In this document: positions 1 to 11,749 of the stretch, piece by piece
Position numbering within the stretch: position 1 is the stretch's first letter
Layout: each line of letters opens with the position of its first letter
DNA from: Gigaspora rosea
Lineage: Eukaryota; Glomeromycota; Glomeromycetes; Diversisporales; Gigasporaceae
Assembly (NCBI GenBank): GCA_003550325.1
Contig: QKWP01000498.1
Location: forward strand, 53,511 to 117,510
Length of the DNA stretch: 64,000 nucleotides
Reading direction: 5' to 3'
Translations under genes and position numbers: made by a program
The notes under the pieces: model-generated
What the model was told of the DNA's origin: nothing
The model's database searches: none
The model's input: the letters and a program-made list of their open reading frames with translations, nothing else

Positions 1-2584
1 AAATCGTATATTAACCCAAAGTTTTTGCATTGATTAAAATTTTACCTGACAAATGTACAACGATCAAATATTCAATGACGAAATTGTTAGAGAAAGCAGT
101 ATGCTACAAGAACCTGAAGAACCCTATAATACAGATGAATATGATAGTTTAGGTGTTGATGACAGTTTAGACGCTGATGATAGTTTAGATATTGATGAAA
201 ATTTAAGCAATGACAATTTAAATGATGATAATGATCCTATAGATCAATCCTTACCTATTACTACATATTTTCCACCACGCAAAGCTTCTACAAAAAGCAA
301 AAAAAAAATGAAGGCAATAAATAGTAAAACAAAACCCGGAAAAAGTTGGATATGGGAATATACTCGCCGAGATAAAGCAACTAAAAAAAAATATTGTATG
401 GTCCATATAGATAAAGGCGATGGTACTTTAAAGCGTTGCGATACAGAGTTTAAACCCAAGACATCAACAAGTAGTATAGCCGCACATTTACATACTGAAC
501 ATCGGATTTTCAAAATAAAAAAATGGGAAGCGCAACCATCTATATCAGCTACCCAACCAAAGATCGATATAATGTTACAAAAACAGGCAGAAAGCAACAC
601 TCCCCTTCCAGAAAATCAGCAAATTCGTATTGCATATCGGCTAGTTGCCTGGATAGTAGAAGCAATAATGTCCTTAAATTGTATAAATAATGATCAGTTT
701 TGGGATTTTTGCTATGAGATTAATCGACGGTTTGAGGTTCCCTGCACTAACACGGTTAAGAACATAATGAAAGAATCAGTATTTCATACACAGACTACTT
801 TAAAGGAGATGATACATCAAACAATGTTTTCTGTTTGTATAACAACAAATCTATGGACACAAAATCATGTTCCATATATTGGTATAACAGCACATTGCTT
901 TCTGAAGACTTCACGATGTACCAATCCCTAATTACAATTGAGAATTTTGCCTACCCACACACAGGAGATCGGATCGAAGACTTTCTACGTAAAGTTCTTG
1001 CTAAATGGGAAATATTTGACAAACTTAGTGTTGTAATAACTGATAATGCGTCATCTATGGTAAAAGCAATTCGGCAATTAGGCTCTACTCATCTTGGTTG
1101 TACAGCTAACACTATTCATATTGCAGTTACAGATGGTTTGAAGGAATGTGAAAACTTAATTGGACGTGCAAAATTATTAAATAACTTTTTAGTAAATCGT
1201 GATAAATATAGATCAAAATTTCGGATGATCCAACATGAGATAATTGAAAAAAAAAAAACACAAGTCAGCCGATTATGAATACACATATCTTGGATCCTAT
1301 ATCAAGTGACACCACCACCAGGTGGAACTCTACATTTTTTATCCTTCAGCGGCTTCTTGAACTTCGGGATTCCATTTCAGAATTGGCTACAAACTTAGTA
1401 AATGACCCAGATCGTACAATCCGTGCAGATGGTAATACCCTAAACGAAAGAATGCTATCAAATGAAGAGTGGAAAGGGCTAGAAGAATTATGTCAAATTT
1501 TGTATCCTTTTGCAAGAGCATCAATATTTATGGGTGGTGACCAATACCCAACACTGAGTATGATGTACCCAACAATAAGACATCTTTTTAGAAATTTAGA
1601 TCAAATGGAAAATATACTTACATATCCCTCCGTTATCAAAGTACACAAAACTCTCCGTACATCATTGGCATTTCGATGGGATGACCCCAAAATGGATGGA
1701 TGGCTCGCAACATTTCTTGATCCCCGTTTTAAAAAACTATCAATTGCATCACCTACAATGCAACAAGAGACAATGCAAGAATTACGTAGAAGACTTGAGC
1801 TTTCTCAGCAAGAAGAAAACATACCAATTACTAATCAAGTTCCAAAAACAGACATGGCTTCTTTCTTTGGTGATGAAATAGAATCTTCTCCCCTTTCACC
1901 TGTTGATCTCGAACTTCAAATGTATTATTCAATTCCCGAAATCCCCAAATATGATCCAAAAGACCCTCTTTATGAGAAATATAATCCATTAAAATGGTGG
2001 AGAGAACATAAAAACTCATTACCTCTTCTCGCAAAGCAAGCACGAATCTTTTTAGGAATACCGGCGACCTCTGTTCCCTCAGAACAACTCTTCTCCGATG
2101 CAGGAAATACTATAACCGATAAACATAACCGACTAAATCCAGATACAGTTCACGATCTATTATTCTTAAAAGAAAACTCTAAAATTATTAATGTATATCC
2201 TTGCTTATAACAAAAAAAAAAAAATAAAATCATTACGTAAATTATTATATAACTGATAAAAGAACGTAAATTATATAAAAGAAAAGAACGCTTAAAAATT
2301 ATAGAACGTTTATAAATTATAAATCATATAAAAGAACGTTTAAAAATTATAAATTTTAGTTTTTTTTTAAAACGCTATTTGTATTCTTTTATGGTATTGA
2401 AATAAAATTGTATCCGGCATACCGGTAGTCCTTTGGACGATAGTGATAATTGTACATGTTTACCACGTGATAAAACTTAACCAATCAGGTTAGTCAATTC
2501 TATCATAGTCGATTATAGTCGACTAAGCCGATTTTAAAAAATCGACTTAGTCAAGTCGATAAATTTAGATCGACTACAAACACT
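1..2584 (+). mobile_element. hAT-family DNA transposon, 5' end cut by window start
   Basis: The element encodes the hAT transposase described in the next entry. Its right end is probably at 2584-2585. Read inward on the minus strand from there, the sequence starts TAGTGTTTGTAGTCG, which fits the hAT terminal pattern (T/C)A-G-N-G. The subterminal part (2500-2580) is full of GTCGAC/GTCGAT words and holds a hairpin at about 2521-2552 (arms around CTAAG-CGATTTT). The left end lies before base 1, so the target duplication cannot be checked. The termini resemble, but are not identical to, those of the non-autonomous hAT elements elsewhere in the window. Confidence 0.7.
53..2210 (+). pseudogene. hAT transposase (BED zinc finger, RNase H-like, hAT dimerisation domain) with two frameshifts
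   Basis: Three overlapping reading frames (53-931, to about 1260, and 1275-2210) together make a full-length hAT transposase. The N-terminus is acidic. A BED zinc finger follows (tryptophans in the KSWIWEY region, then CMVHI, C-D and HLHTEH). Next comes the RNase H-like core, with the LWTQNH, YPHTG and ITDNASSM motifs and then the TTRWNST motif. The C-terminus is the conserved dimerisation region around NPLKWW, IPATSVPSEQLFSDAG and LLFLKEN. The frame changes by one base near 895-905 and again in the A12 run at about 1248-1260. The protein starts at the ATG at 53. No introns are visible. The transposase would cut and paste hAT elements in the nucleus. As sequenced it is dead, although the homopolymer shift could be a sequencing error. 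Confidence 0.85.
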
Positions 2585-2592
2585 ACTAAATA

Positions 2593-3400
2593 CACAATCG
2601 ATAATCCAAATGGAATCCCGAGTAAAACAAGTAAAAACAAGCTACAATGTTAAACACATAAATCAAGAAAGCACGATGATAAACAATGTACACATAAAAA
2701 AATCAATACTGTGAACACATACCGTAATATTATAGAATCCCTTAAACATCAATCCTTACAGAGATAAACAGTAAATTAAAGGCACGAAACATAAACTTGA
2801 AATACTTACTTAAAATAGTCCTTTTTGAAGGGGTAATCATGTACGAATAGCACGTACGTACGTACAAAAGCCATATCAAACCTGGATTAACATAAAATGC
2901 AATGTCATGTGAAAATATAACCAATCAAAGAACCGTATTTGTTCACATCATTTCACCCTTCAGATAATTATACACTACGTTACACTCCGTTCCTGGTAAA
3001 TATCAAGTGACTCGATACACGATCGATAATCAAAAACGGAATCCCGAGTAAAATTAGTAAAAACAATGTTAACACATAAATCAAGAAAGCACGATAATAA
3101 ACAATGGACACATAAAAAAATTATTACTGTAATCACATACCGGAATCCCTTAAACATCAACCCTTACCGCGATAATCAGTAACTCAAATGCAGGAAACGT
3201 AAACATGCACGAATAGCACGTACATATGCAAAAAAGTCCATCAAACCGGTTTAATACAAAATGCAGATTTGGAACATCGCATTCCACAATGTCATGTGAA
3301 AATATACCAATCAAATAACCGTATTTGTTCACACCATTTCACTCTTCAGATAACCATGCACTTCGTATTTCATACTCCGCTCCTGGTATAAAAAGTGTTT
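2593..3400. repeat. Imperfect tandem duplication, two ~400-bp units
   Basis: Unit 1 (about 2593-3000) and unit 2 (about 3018-3400) share the same order of blocks: TCGATAAT, GGAATCCCGAGTAAAA, CACATAAATCAAGAAAGCACG, CCCTTAAACATCAA, CACGAATAGCACGTAC, AATGCAATGTCATGTGAAAATAT, CATTTCAC-CTTCAGATAA and a terminal CTCCTGG/TTCCTGG. The offset is about 425 bp at the left and 390 bp at the right, so small indels have accumulated. The short minus-strand reading frames inside are not conserved as proteins between the units. The duplication abuts the right end of the hAT element. Confidence 0.75.
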
Positions 3401-3684
3401 TCACTTCAAGTAAACTTTGGGCTCGTAACATATCAAATTTTCTTATATATTTAATAATTAACACTAAAATTTCTAAATCTTTATTTAGATAACGTTCTCA
3501 CAAAAAATTGATAACCTGACCAATCAAATTTAAGGTCTGATAGTCAAAACAAACATGGTTTGTTTTCTAAAAAAAAAATTGGTAAAATTAAAGAAAACCA
3601 AGTTATAGATAGATATTCTTGTTTTTTTTTGTGGCATTTAAAACATTTACTTAAAAATCGATGTCATAGTGAAATTTCGTGTTG

Positions 3685-4083
3685 CAGTCAAACGCACGCC
3701 TCTAGGACTGGAGGTAAATGTGCATTGTAGAGGGTGTGCAATTATGGAATCAACTGGCTACGAACAAGGTTGAGGCAACTTTTTTGACAATCTCCGAAAA
3801 AATCCGAGAATAGTATTAAAATCGCATAATTGAGCGTAATATTGCTATAAATTCGCATACATTTAAAATTTCTTCACATCCATCGTATAATTGACCTCTG
3901 TTGCAGCGTATAATTTTTACCTTATTGCATTTCATAATTCTGGACACCCTACCGTAGACTTCCCGGTCTCAAAAACTTATGCACATGAGGATATGCATTT
4001 GGCTCTAAGTCCCGAGATTGGGACCAAGCAGATGTGAATTTAGAAGGGTGTGCACTTATAGAGGGTATATTTTAGGTTTGACT
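3685..4083. mobile_element. Possible decayed TA-type MITE
   Basis: The left edge starts CAGTCAAACGCACGCC. The right edge reads inward as AGTCAAACCTAAAATATACC, followed by CCTCTA in both arms. This resembles pogo/mariner ends, but the arms are only partly complementary and the target duplication is not clear. The rest of 3400-4800 has no supportable gene. Three short direct repeats of CCAATCGT-AT-GTTTCG occur at about 4172-4215. Confidence 0.3.
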
Positions 4084-4959
4084 TTATTTGTTTTTACGTT
4101 GTTTTGTTACATGAGGTCCTGTAATTTTATTGGTTACAACATACAAATTTGAGATCAGAAGTAATCTTCAACCAATCGTTATAGGTTTCGCCAATCGTCA
4201 TGGTTTCGTCAATCATCAATTCGCCATTTAGGAATCGGTTTGACGAAACGTTTCATCAACGAAAGATTTGTCATACATCCCAATTACAGTAAAAAGGTCG
4301 ATCTGTGTTTTATATTTCAAGATTTTTCCATAAATGCTGTACATTCACGGAATTTACTAGACTATGTCGATCATGTTGCAGATTCACAAAAAGTTTGTAT
4401 ATATAACGAAAATATTCGGAAAAAATTTTACAGGGCACATCTATGCGTTTTTCATGTAAGTCTATACTGCTAAAATTTAATGCCTGTTCGTCTGTGCGCT
4501 TTAAATGACTTGATTAAGATTTTTTGTCATGTACAATTATTAAACAATAATACGTTTGGTTTTAAAATAATTTGAAATAATGTATACCAATAAAATATTT
4601 TAGTGAATTTATATGGTGCTAGAAGTCTATACTTGACGTGTTCAATTTTTTAAATTGTCAAAAATTTTTATACAAGGGAATTACTATATGCTTCTAAGCT
4701 TTAAAATATTATAATTTTTATAAAAGTAAAATTTTAAAAATCTGGCCAATAAGTTTTGCCTAATCCTTGAATAATGCCTGGAGGTATAACTATATTTAAT
4801 TTTACTTTCATACCACATATAATACCCGGTTCCTCACATAGTACTCGCAGTTACTATTCATTTAAGAATGAGGTTCTTGAATAAGATCCTGAGTACTGTA
4901 TGTAGCGCGATACAGTAATACCAGATATCTAAAACAGTGCAATCATCAGGAAATTTAAA

Positions 4960-5126
4960 TAAAGTGGATATCGCTTACCAACTTCATGCCATCGATTTAC
5001 ATTGATCACAATCGACTGCAATCATTCAAATTAGCATCGATAAAAAAACAATCGATTATTTTAATTATTTATAATTGTAATCGGTTATTCGATATAAATC
5101 GATTATGACAATCGATATCCACCTTA
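4960..5126. mobile_element. Small inverted-repeat element (MITE), about 167 bp
   Basis: The termini are TAAAGTGGATATCG on the left and CGATATCCACCTTA on the right, inverted with one mismatch. The interior is a run of ATCGAT/AATCGATT words, as in many subterminal repeat tracts. It is flanked by ATTTAA-like sequence on both sides, so the exact target duplication is ambiguous. Confidence 0.6.
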
Positions 5127-5768
5127 TTTAATTTTTGTTATTAGTTGATCTACTCTAATATTTACATTTGAGATATGTATTGAATAAAGCATGGGTGTAA
5201 GGACGTGCCAGTCCACTAGTTAATTATTAAATGGGTTGTCAAAAAATGGATTATCTTGTTAGTCATTTGCTATGCCTCACGAAGTAAACCTTTTTCGTGG
5301 TCCACATACACTATAACATGCGTAAAACTGGCTCGTCAACTCCAGAATCTTCCAAATCTTTTTCACGTTTTCAATTATGTCATTTATGACAAACTGTGAA
5401 CAGCTGTCTGAGAAAATATAAGAAAAAAAAAAAATTAATACGAACTTCCAAAGCTGATTAAAATTGCGACGCGACATTATTTAACCGAATTTTGGATCAT
5501 ATATGTGTTAATTGGTAAAAGCGAACAAAAATCCTACCACATTACTGTTTGACATTGTAACGTTTTGCAATCAACTATAGCCAAAGCTGAAGTTATTCTC
5601 AAATATATTTTCTATGTTTTGGAGAGGCATTACGCGAACGAAATTAGGAGGATGTTTAAGGCAAAGGGCGGCAAATATAGGTAGAACCTATATTTACCCT
5701 TTATCGGGAGCAAGAGGTAATGATTAGATTCAGTTATATTTTTTATTAACCGGTTTTATTAGCTTTCT

Positions 5769-6130
5769 AAATATACAATACTGGGTAATTAATTATCGAA
5801 AAACGGTGATTTGCAAATGAATACGTACCGCTCCGCGGCACGTGTAGTCAAACATTTGTCAAATTACCATATATGACAATTTGCCCAGTATTGGAGTTAT
5901 CTGGAGATTCACAGGGAGTTTTCGGCAGAATTTTAATTTGAATAAGCATGTTTACATCGTAACATATGAGAAAAATAGCAGGAAATAATTTCATGATCAT
6001 ATGAGTTTGCCGGATAATGTTGTAGATTGTGCGGCATCACATAACTGATAATTAAAATTAACATTGCGTAAAGTTTTTTTATATGCCGCACAGAATAAAG
6101 TTGTAAACTATGCGGCATCTGCACAGCAAA
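5769..6130. repeat. Palindromic repeat, family member 1 (related to 43430-43990)
   Basis: The left arm CAATACTGGGTAA (about 5775) pairs with TTGCCCAGTATTG (about 5883-5895), with a centre carrying CGCGGCACGTGT. After it come ATGAGTTTGCCGGATAATG and further dyads: GATTGTGCGGCAT near 6028 and ATGCCGCACAG near 6081, with another GCGGCAT near 6113. The block order and words match the copy at 43430-43990. Bases 5200-5760 contain only a short palindrome (AAATATAGG-CCTATATTT, about 5673-5695). Confidence 0.6.
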
Positions 6131-6362
6131 TTTTAATTAAAAAATTAACAATGTTCGGGACTTTCAAGCACCTGATATAGATTCGAGTATGGAATCTGAT
6201 GAGATTACAATATATTGCTTTTGATGTTTATTCATTCATATAGGAAATTTTTACATGAAATCCGTACCAGTGACTGCAGTTTATAACGAAGTATTTGACT
6301 CATATTTCAAGAAAAAATAGTACTCGATAAATAAACTACAACAATATTAGGAATTCATGATA

Positions 6363-6603
6363 GTATACATAGGTGTCTAAATTACTCCTCTTAATAAATA
6401 TTATTTCGACATTTAGTCTGTCGAAATCAATTTTCCTTAGTGGAGAAATTAATTTTCTTTAATTGCCGTAATTTTTAGTGAAATTATTTGCATTCTTTAT
6501 GCCAAAATACATTAGATAGTTACTTTGTGGAATTCTAGCAATGTCGAAATGTTTGGCGAAATTACTTTTTTTAAAAAATAATTTAGACACCCATGTATAC
6601 ATG
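6363..6603. mobile_element. MITE with GGTGTCTAAATTA termini, about 240 bp
   Basis: The left end GTATACATAGGTGTCTAAAT and right end ATTTAGACACCCATGTATAC form a near-perfect inverted pair of about 22 bp. The interior carries TTTCGACATTT and TGTCGAAAT, also in inverted orientation. TA dinucleotides at the edges suggest a Tc1/mariner-type insertion, but the palindromic flank hides the exact boundary. Bases 6610-6985 are plain AT-rich spacer. Confidence 0.65.
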
Positions 6604-6986
6604 AAGGCATATCTAGTTTTACTAATATACGCCTAATTACAAATCAGAAATTATGATGAATATGTCTGGCTGGGTGTTAACACAAGTTAAAAGCATGTAA
6701 ATAAATGTAATAATAATTAATATTCTATCAAATACATTAATAAAAACCATGATACAAGCATATTTAAAATTGCTATATTCAATATTTAATTTTTAAATAT
6801 TTAAGTTTATAATAATTATTAATTAATTAACAATTTGTACTTTGTACTACACATAAAGATAAATTTTTGATGCTGGAATTATTTTTAAAATAGAACCATT
6901 TAGTTTTTAAACAGCGTACACAGTATTTAAAGGCACAATTTAATAAATAATTAAAAAGATTTATTATTTGTATACGTACCGGGCTT

Positions 6987-8402
6987 TCAAAATTCAACAA
7001 TTTCAAGATTAATTTGAGCAGAATCGCGAGACGAATCTAAACAAACAAATAATAATATTTTAAATCAATTAATATAGCATAATTTTAATATATTAATCGA
7101 AAATAAATACCATTAATCGCCTTTGAAATCAATTTTGTCCTGATAACTTTGCTAATGTATATTTCATCAGGATGCTTTGATTTCGGTAATGATTTATGAG
7201 CTTTATCAGCATCTAAGAATTGCTTTTTAATTTCATTATCTTTTGAATTAGCAATCTGGTTAAGCCAAGCACGTATTGTATGATAAATATCTAAAGCTCT
7301 AGGTCGTTCTTGTGGATCAGAATTCGTGCATTTCTTAGCCAATTCAATATAACATTTAGGCGTTCCAGATGCAAACTCAGGTCGCGATCCATTGCAAATC
7401 TCTACTGCAAGATTTAAATCAAATTTACGTCCATCAAAAGGTCTTTGTCCAGTTGACATTTCTGTCATAATAATACCAAATCCATAAATATCTGCTTCTT
7501 GTGTAAACTGTTGCCCGCCTAATAAAACTTCAGGAGCAACATAGGGCATGACTCCATAAATATTCCCTTCTGAAGCGTATTCACCTTTTCTTCTAGATAA
7601 TCCTAGATCTGCAATATAAGAATGTATTTTTCCATTTGAATGTTGGTCTTGCAAAATGTTGCCACTATGAAAATCAGCATGAATGTATCCTGCAAATCTA
7701 TGAATATTATCTAACTCATCTAAAATACTTTTAAGTATTTGCAATTTGGTCTGCCATGTAAGTTCACTAAAATTTTTTCTTAAATATTGATGAAGACTTC
7801 CACTATTAGCATACTGAAATACCATCAAGTATTCTTGTGTTTCTGTATTTTGAGTTATTCCATATATTGCGAGCTTGTTAGCATTTAATTTACATTGCAT
7901 AAGACTTTTAAACTTAAAGTTTAAGCAATGAATTAGTTCAATAAACTATTGGATGAAATATAAAAGTAATAAACTAACTTACTTCTTTTAAAAAATCAAA
8001 ATTGCTTTCTGTAGAAATGGCCAACATTTTGAGTGCAACGATACTATTTAATTCACGTGATCTTTTGTAGGAATAGCTGTCATCATTAGCTCTAATTTCT
8101 TTAACTTTTCGTATGCCGTCCAACCAGATTGCTGAAAATACAGAGCCAAATCCTCCTTTGCCAATTTCTTTAACATCAGATAATCTATCAAATGGAATCC
8201 ATTCAATCGTATCTTCATATGCAATGGCTCTAAGTTGGAACATTTTCATGCAATCGTCAATGTCCTTATTTCTAATTGTCCACTTTGTTTCTATGTCAGG
8301 GTCACATGATAGACACCATGCTTTATTCGTATTGTCTTCATTGCAATGTGCACATTTTCCATATTCAGGTTTTCTATATAAATATGTTTTTATTCGTAAC
8401 TG
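6987..8402 (-). CDS. Kinase-domain protein with N-terminal zinc ribbon (exons 2-4 visible; 5' exon missing)
   Basis: Three exons are visible: 8402-7983, 7912-7111 and 7036-6987, with introns of 70 bp (GTAAGT...AAG) and 74 bp (GTATTT...TTTAG). All splice phases agree and the last exon ends in TGA. The first visible exon encodes a zinc-ribbon-like CAHC...CLSC pair, an interdomain helix and the glycine loop GKGGFGSVF. The next encodes VALK (beta-3 lysine), the alpha-C Glu in FLKEF, the catalytic loop HADFHSGN, DLG in place of DFG, APE, and a C-lobe typical of Rhizophagus kinases. The C-tail ends in DSAQINLE. HAD instead of HRD makes it a non-RD kinase, but the catalytic Asp and Asn are present, so it is probably active. 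The reading frame is closed by TAG just before 8402 and its first ATG (8249) lies after the zinc ribbon. A 5' exon must therefore exist, upstream in or beyond the repeat array. Confidence 0.85.
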
Positions 8403-8448
8403 CTATGTGGTTTAGACCTCATCTATCGAAATGTAAATAATTTTTATA

Positions 8449-11180
8449 CTCACCGACTAAATAATGCGAATGAAATGATTTGTACATAATGTTGTATAAG
8501 TGTTTTATTCTTGTATTGTAACCTAGCTTTACTGTTTTAATTTCTAGAATTGATTAAATATTCCTTATACTCACGATCTGCGAATGAAATGATTTGTACA
8601 TAATGATAAATAAGGATTTATGTTTCTGTTTTATTTCGTAAAATTATTATACTCACCCACTAAATTTATGAGATTATAAATGATTTGTACGTAATGGTAA
8701 ATAAGTATTTATGTTCTTGTTTTATGGACTTGTCTTGCTGTATTTATGTAGTAAAATTATTAATTTACTTATACTCACTAACTAAATTAATGAAATTAAT
8801 GAGAATGAAATGATTTGTACGTAGTGGCAAATAAGTATTTGTGTTCTTGTTTTTTGTTTTGATGTAAAATTATTAAAAGCTCTTTATACTCACGCACTGA
8901 ATGAAATGATTTGTACGTAAAGGTAAATAAGTATTTAATTTTCTTTGTTTTGTGAATTTGATTGCTGTTTTTATTTCGTAAAGTTATTAAATGCTCTTTA
9001 TACTCACTAACTAAATTAATGCAAAAAGAAATGATTTGTACATAATGGTAACTAAGTATTTATGTACTTGTTTTAAACTCATTTAGTTGTAAAATTATTA
9101 AAAGTTCTTTGTACTCACTCACTGAATGAAGCGATTAATGCGTATGAAATGATTTGTACATAATTATAAATAAGTATTTATGTTCTTTTTTGTGTGACCT
9201 TGTTTTGCTGTGTTATTTCAGAATTATTAAATGCTCTTATACTCACTCACTAAATAAAGTAATTAATGCGAATATAATGATTTATACGTAATGGTAAATA
9301 TGCATTCATGTTCTTGTTTTGTTAATTTCTAGGAATTATTTATACTCACAAGCTGAATAAAATGATTTGTACGTAAAGGTAAATAAGTATTTATTTATTT
9401 CTTGTTTTGTGAACTTGTTTTCTGTTTTTATTTCTATAAATTATTAAATTTTATTTATACTCACTCACTGAATGAAATGATTGATGCGAATGAAATGGTT
9501 TGTAAGTAATGGCAAATATGTATTCATGTTCGTTTTGAGATCTTGTTTTACTGTTTTTATTTCTATACTCACAAGCTGAATAAAATGATTTGTACATATT
9601 TGTAAATAAGTATTTATGTTCATGTTTTGTGATTTGTGATGTTGTTTTTATTTTTAGGAATTATAAAAATTTTCTTTATACTTACTAACTAAATTAATGC
9701 GAATGAAATTATTTGTAATAAGTATCTATGTTCTTTGTTTTATGCACTTGTTTTTCCGTTTTTATTTATAAAAATTATTAAATATTATTTATACTCACGA
9801 GCTGAACGAAATGATTCATGAGAACGAAATCATTTGTATGTAATAGTAAATAAGTATTCATGTTCTTGTTTTGTAACTTGTTTTGCTGTTTTATTTCTAG
9901 ACATTATTAAATATTTTTTTTATACTCACGAGCTGAATGGAATAATTAATGCGAATGAAATGATTTGTACGTAATGGTAAATAAGTATTTATGTTCTTGT
10001 ATGTGTACTTGTTTTGCTGTTTTTATTTCAAGAAATTATTAAATAATCTTTATACTTACTGACTAAATTAATGCGGATGAAATGGTTGGAACGTAATGAT
10101 AAATAAGTATTTATGTAACTTGTTTTGAAGTTCTTTAAATTATTAAATGTACTTTATACTCACGAGCTAAATGAAAAGATTAATGCGAATGAAATAATAT
10201 GTAAGTAATGGTAAATAAGTATTTATGTTCCCGTTTGAGAACTTTGTTTTACTGTTTTTATTTCTGGAAATTATTAAATATTCTTTATACTCACTCACTG
10301 AATAAGTGATTAATGCGAATGAAATGATTTTATGTAATGGTAAATAAGTATTTATATTGACTTGTGAACTATTTTTATTTCTAGAAATTATTAAATGTTC
10401 TTTATACTTACAAGCTGAAGGAAATAATCGTAAATAAGAATTTATGTTCTTGTTTTGTGAGTTTATTTTGTCGTTTTTATTTCTAGAATTTGTTCAATGT
10501 TCTTTATACTTACGAGCTGAATGAAATGATTTGTAAATATTTATTTATGTTTTGCTTTGTGCACTTGTTTTACTGTTTTTGTTTCATAAAATTAATAAAT
10601 ATTCTTTTACTCACGAACTAAATGCAATGATTAACGCGAATGAAATGATTTGTATGTAATGGTAAATAAGTATTTATGATCTTGTTTTGTGAACTTGTTT
10701 GTTGATTTTATTTTTAGAAATTAAATCATAAATATTCTTTATACTCACTAACTATATTTATGCGAATGAAATGATTTAGTATATAATGGTAAATAATAAT
10801 ACATATTCTTATGAACTTGATTTGCTGTTTGAATTTCTAGAAATTATTAAATGTCCTTTATACTCACTGACTAAATTAAAGTGAATAAATGATTTGTATG
10901 TAATGATAAATGCCTTATTTCGTGAATTTGTTTGCTGTTTTTATTCTTAAATGCTATACTCACAAACTAATTTGATGCAATGTAAATAAGTATTTACGTA
11001 CTTGTTTTGTGGTTCTTATTTCTAAAAGTTAAGAATGTCTTTATACTCACGTGCTTAATTAAATAATAAATGTGAATGAAATTATTTGCACGCAATTGCA
11101 AATAAGTATTTATGCACCCGATTTGTGAACTTGGTTTGCTATTTTTATTTCTGGAATTTATTAAATGTTCTTTATACTTA
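8449..11180. repeat. ~25-unit tandem array, each unit carrying a splice-donor consensus on the minus strand
   Basis: About 25 diverged units of roughly 80-130 bp (mean about 113) each start, on the plus strand, with TACTCAC or TACTTAC, then GA/AC-CTGAATGAAATGATT, GATTTGTACGTAATGG, TAAATAAGTATTTATGTTC, TTGTTTTG, CTGTTTTTATTTC, AAATTATTAAA and CTTTA. Starts are near 8449, 8569, 8650, 8771, 8886, 9000, 9111, 9238, 9342, 9458, 9566, 9679, 9792, 9923, 10053, 10156, 10288, 10403, 10507, 10607, 10741, 10860, 10965, 11044 and 11173. On the coding strand of both flanking genes, each boundary reads GTGAGTATA or GTAAGTATA, a consensus 5' splice site. Many units also contain TTTCTAG. The array fills the space between the Sel1 exon and the kinase exons. 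Confidence 0.9.
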
Positions 11181-11348
11181 CGGGCTAAAATAACATAAAC
11201 AATAAATATTTATGAGTTTAAATTGCTGGCAAAAAGATCAATAAATGTTTTTTTATGCCTACTCCCTGATAATTAAAATTGCGTAAGAAATCTTATTTTA
11301 AAAAAACTACAAATAATCATTATAATAAAAAAGTAAAATTCCACATAC

Positions 11349-11749
11349 TTTTCAATCCATTCCCAAAATTTATTTTCATTTTCTTCTACGCCAATTCCAT
11401 AAAGGTAACAAACAGCAGTTTTCCAAATTCCCATTAAATTATCTGACTCAGCAGATTTCAGGTAATATGTAAACGCTTTATGCTTATCGATTTCAACTCC
11501 AATCCCTAAATAATAGCAATAACCGACTTGATACATTCCATTAGAATTATTCATGTCTGCCGATTTTTGATAATGAGTAAATGCCTTGTTTGCGTCCTTT
11601 TCAATATCAATTCCATGTTCATAACAATATCCAAGCCAATACATTCCGTCTGGATCGTTCATATTTGCCAATTTTTGACAATTAACGAAATTTAGTTGAC
11701 TGAAATCTTCAGTAAATTTTGTCAAGTCTTTGCTCGACATTTTTGACAT
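11349..11749 (-). CDS. Sel1-repeat protein, first exon
   Basis: The start ATG is at 11749. About three Sel1 (TPR-like) repeats follow, each with the pattern G-YCY--GI-VE-D--KAF-YY-KSA. They are scaffold helices for protein-protein contacts, known from ERAD and Skt5-type proteins. The frame stays open to 11273, but after WEWIEK the sequence reads AA|GTATGTGG, a good splice donor, and what follows is hydrophobic AT-rich translation unlike a Sel1 repeat. I therefore end the exon at 11349 (phase 2). The Sel1 gene at 59046-59851 has a donor at the equivalent place and phase. The next exon was not found; the tandem array begins about 170 bp further on. It may be the first exon of the kinase gene at 6987-8402, or a separate short gene. 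Confidence 0.7.

Noticed and set aside
2742-3332. Two similar ~60-codon minus-strand frames
   Set aside because: They come from the tandem duplication; the proteins do not align in frame and no domain is seen.
4240-4473. 77-codon plus-strand frame
   Set aside because: No domain, no similarity to families seen here, and AT-rich chance length.
5277-5477. 66-codon minus-strand frame
   Set aside because: No recognisable domain and low-complexity stretches; indistinguishable from chance.
8449-11180. The tandem array as a Dscam-like set of alternative coding exons
   Set aside because: Some units are open in the phase ending at the donor (for example those ending FIQL or FVQL), but others have TAG just before the donor (for example near 10053). 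Unit lengths also vary without keeping a multiple of three, so coding is not supported.
8449-11180. CRISPR-like repeat array
   Set aside because: Whole ~113-bp units are repeated with drift; there are no short identical repeats with unique spacers and no cas genes. The genome is eukaryotic.
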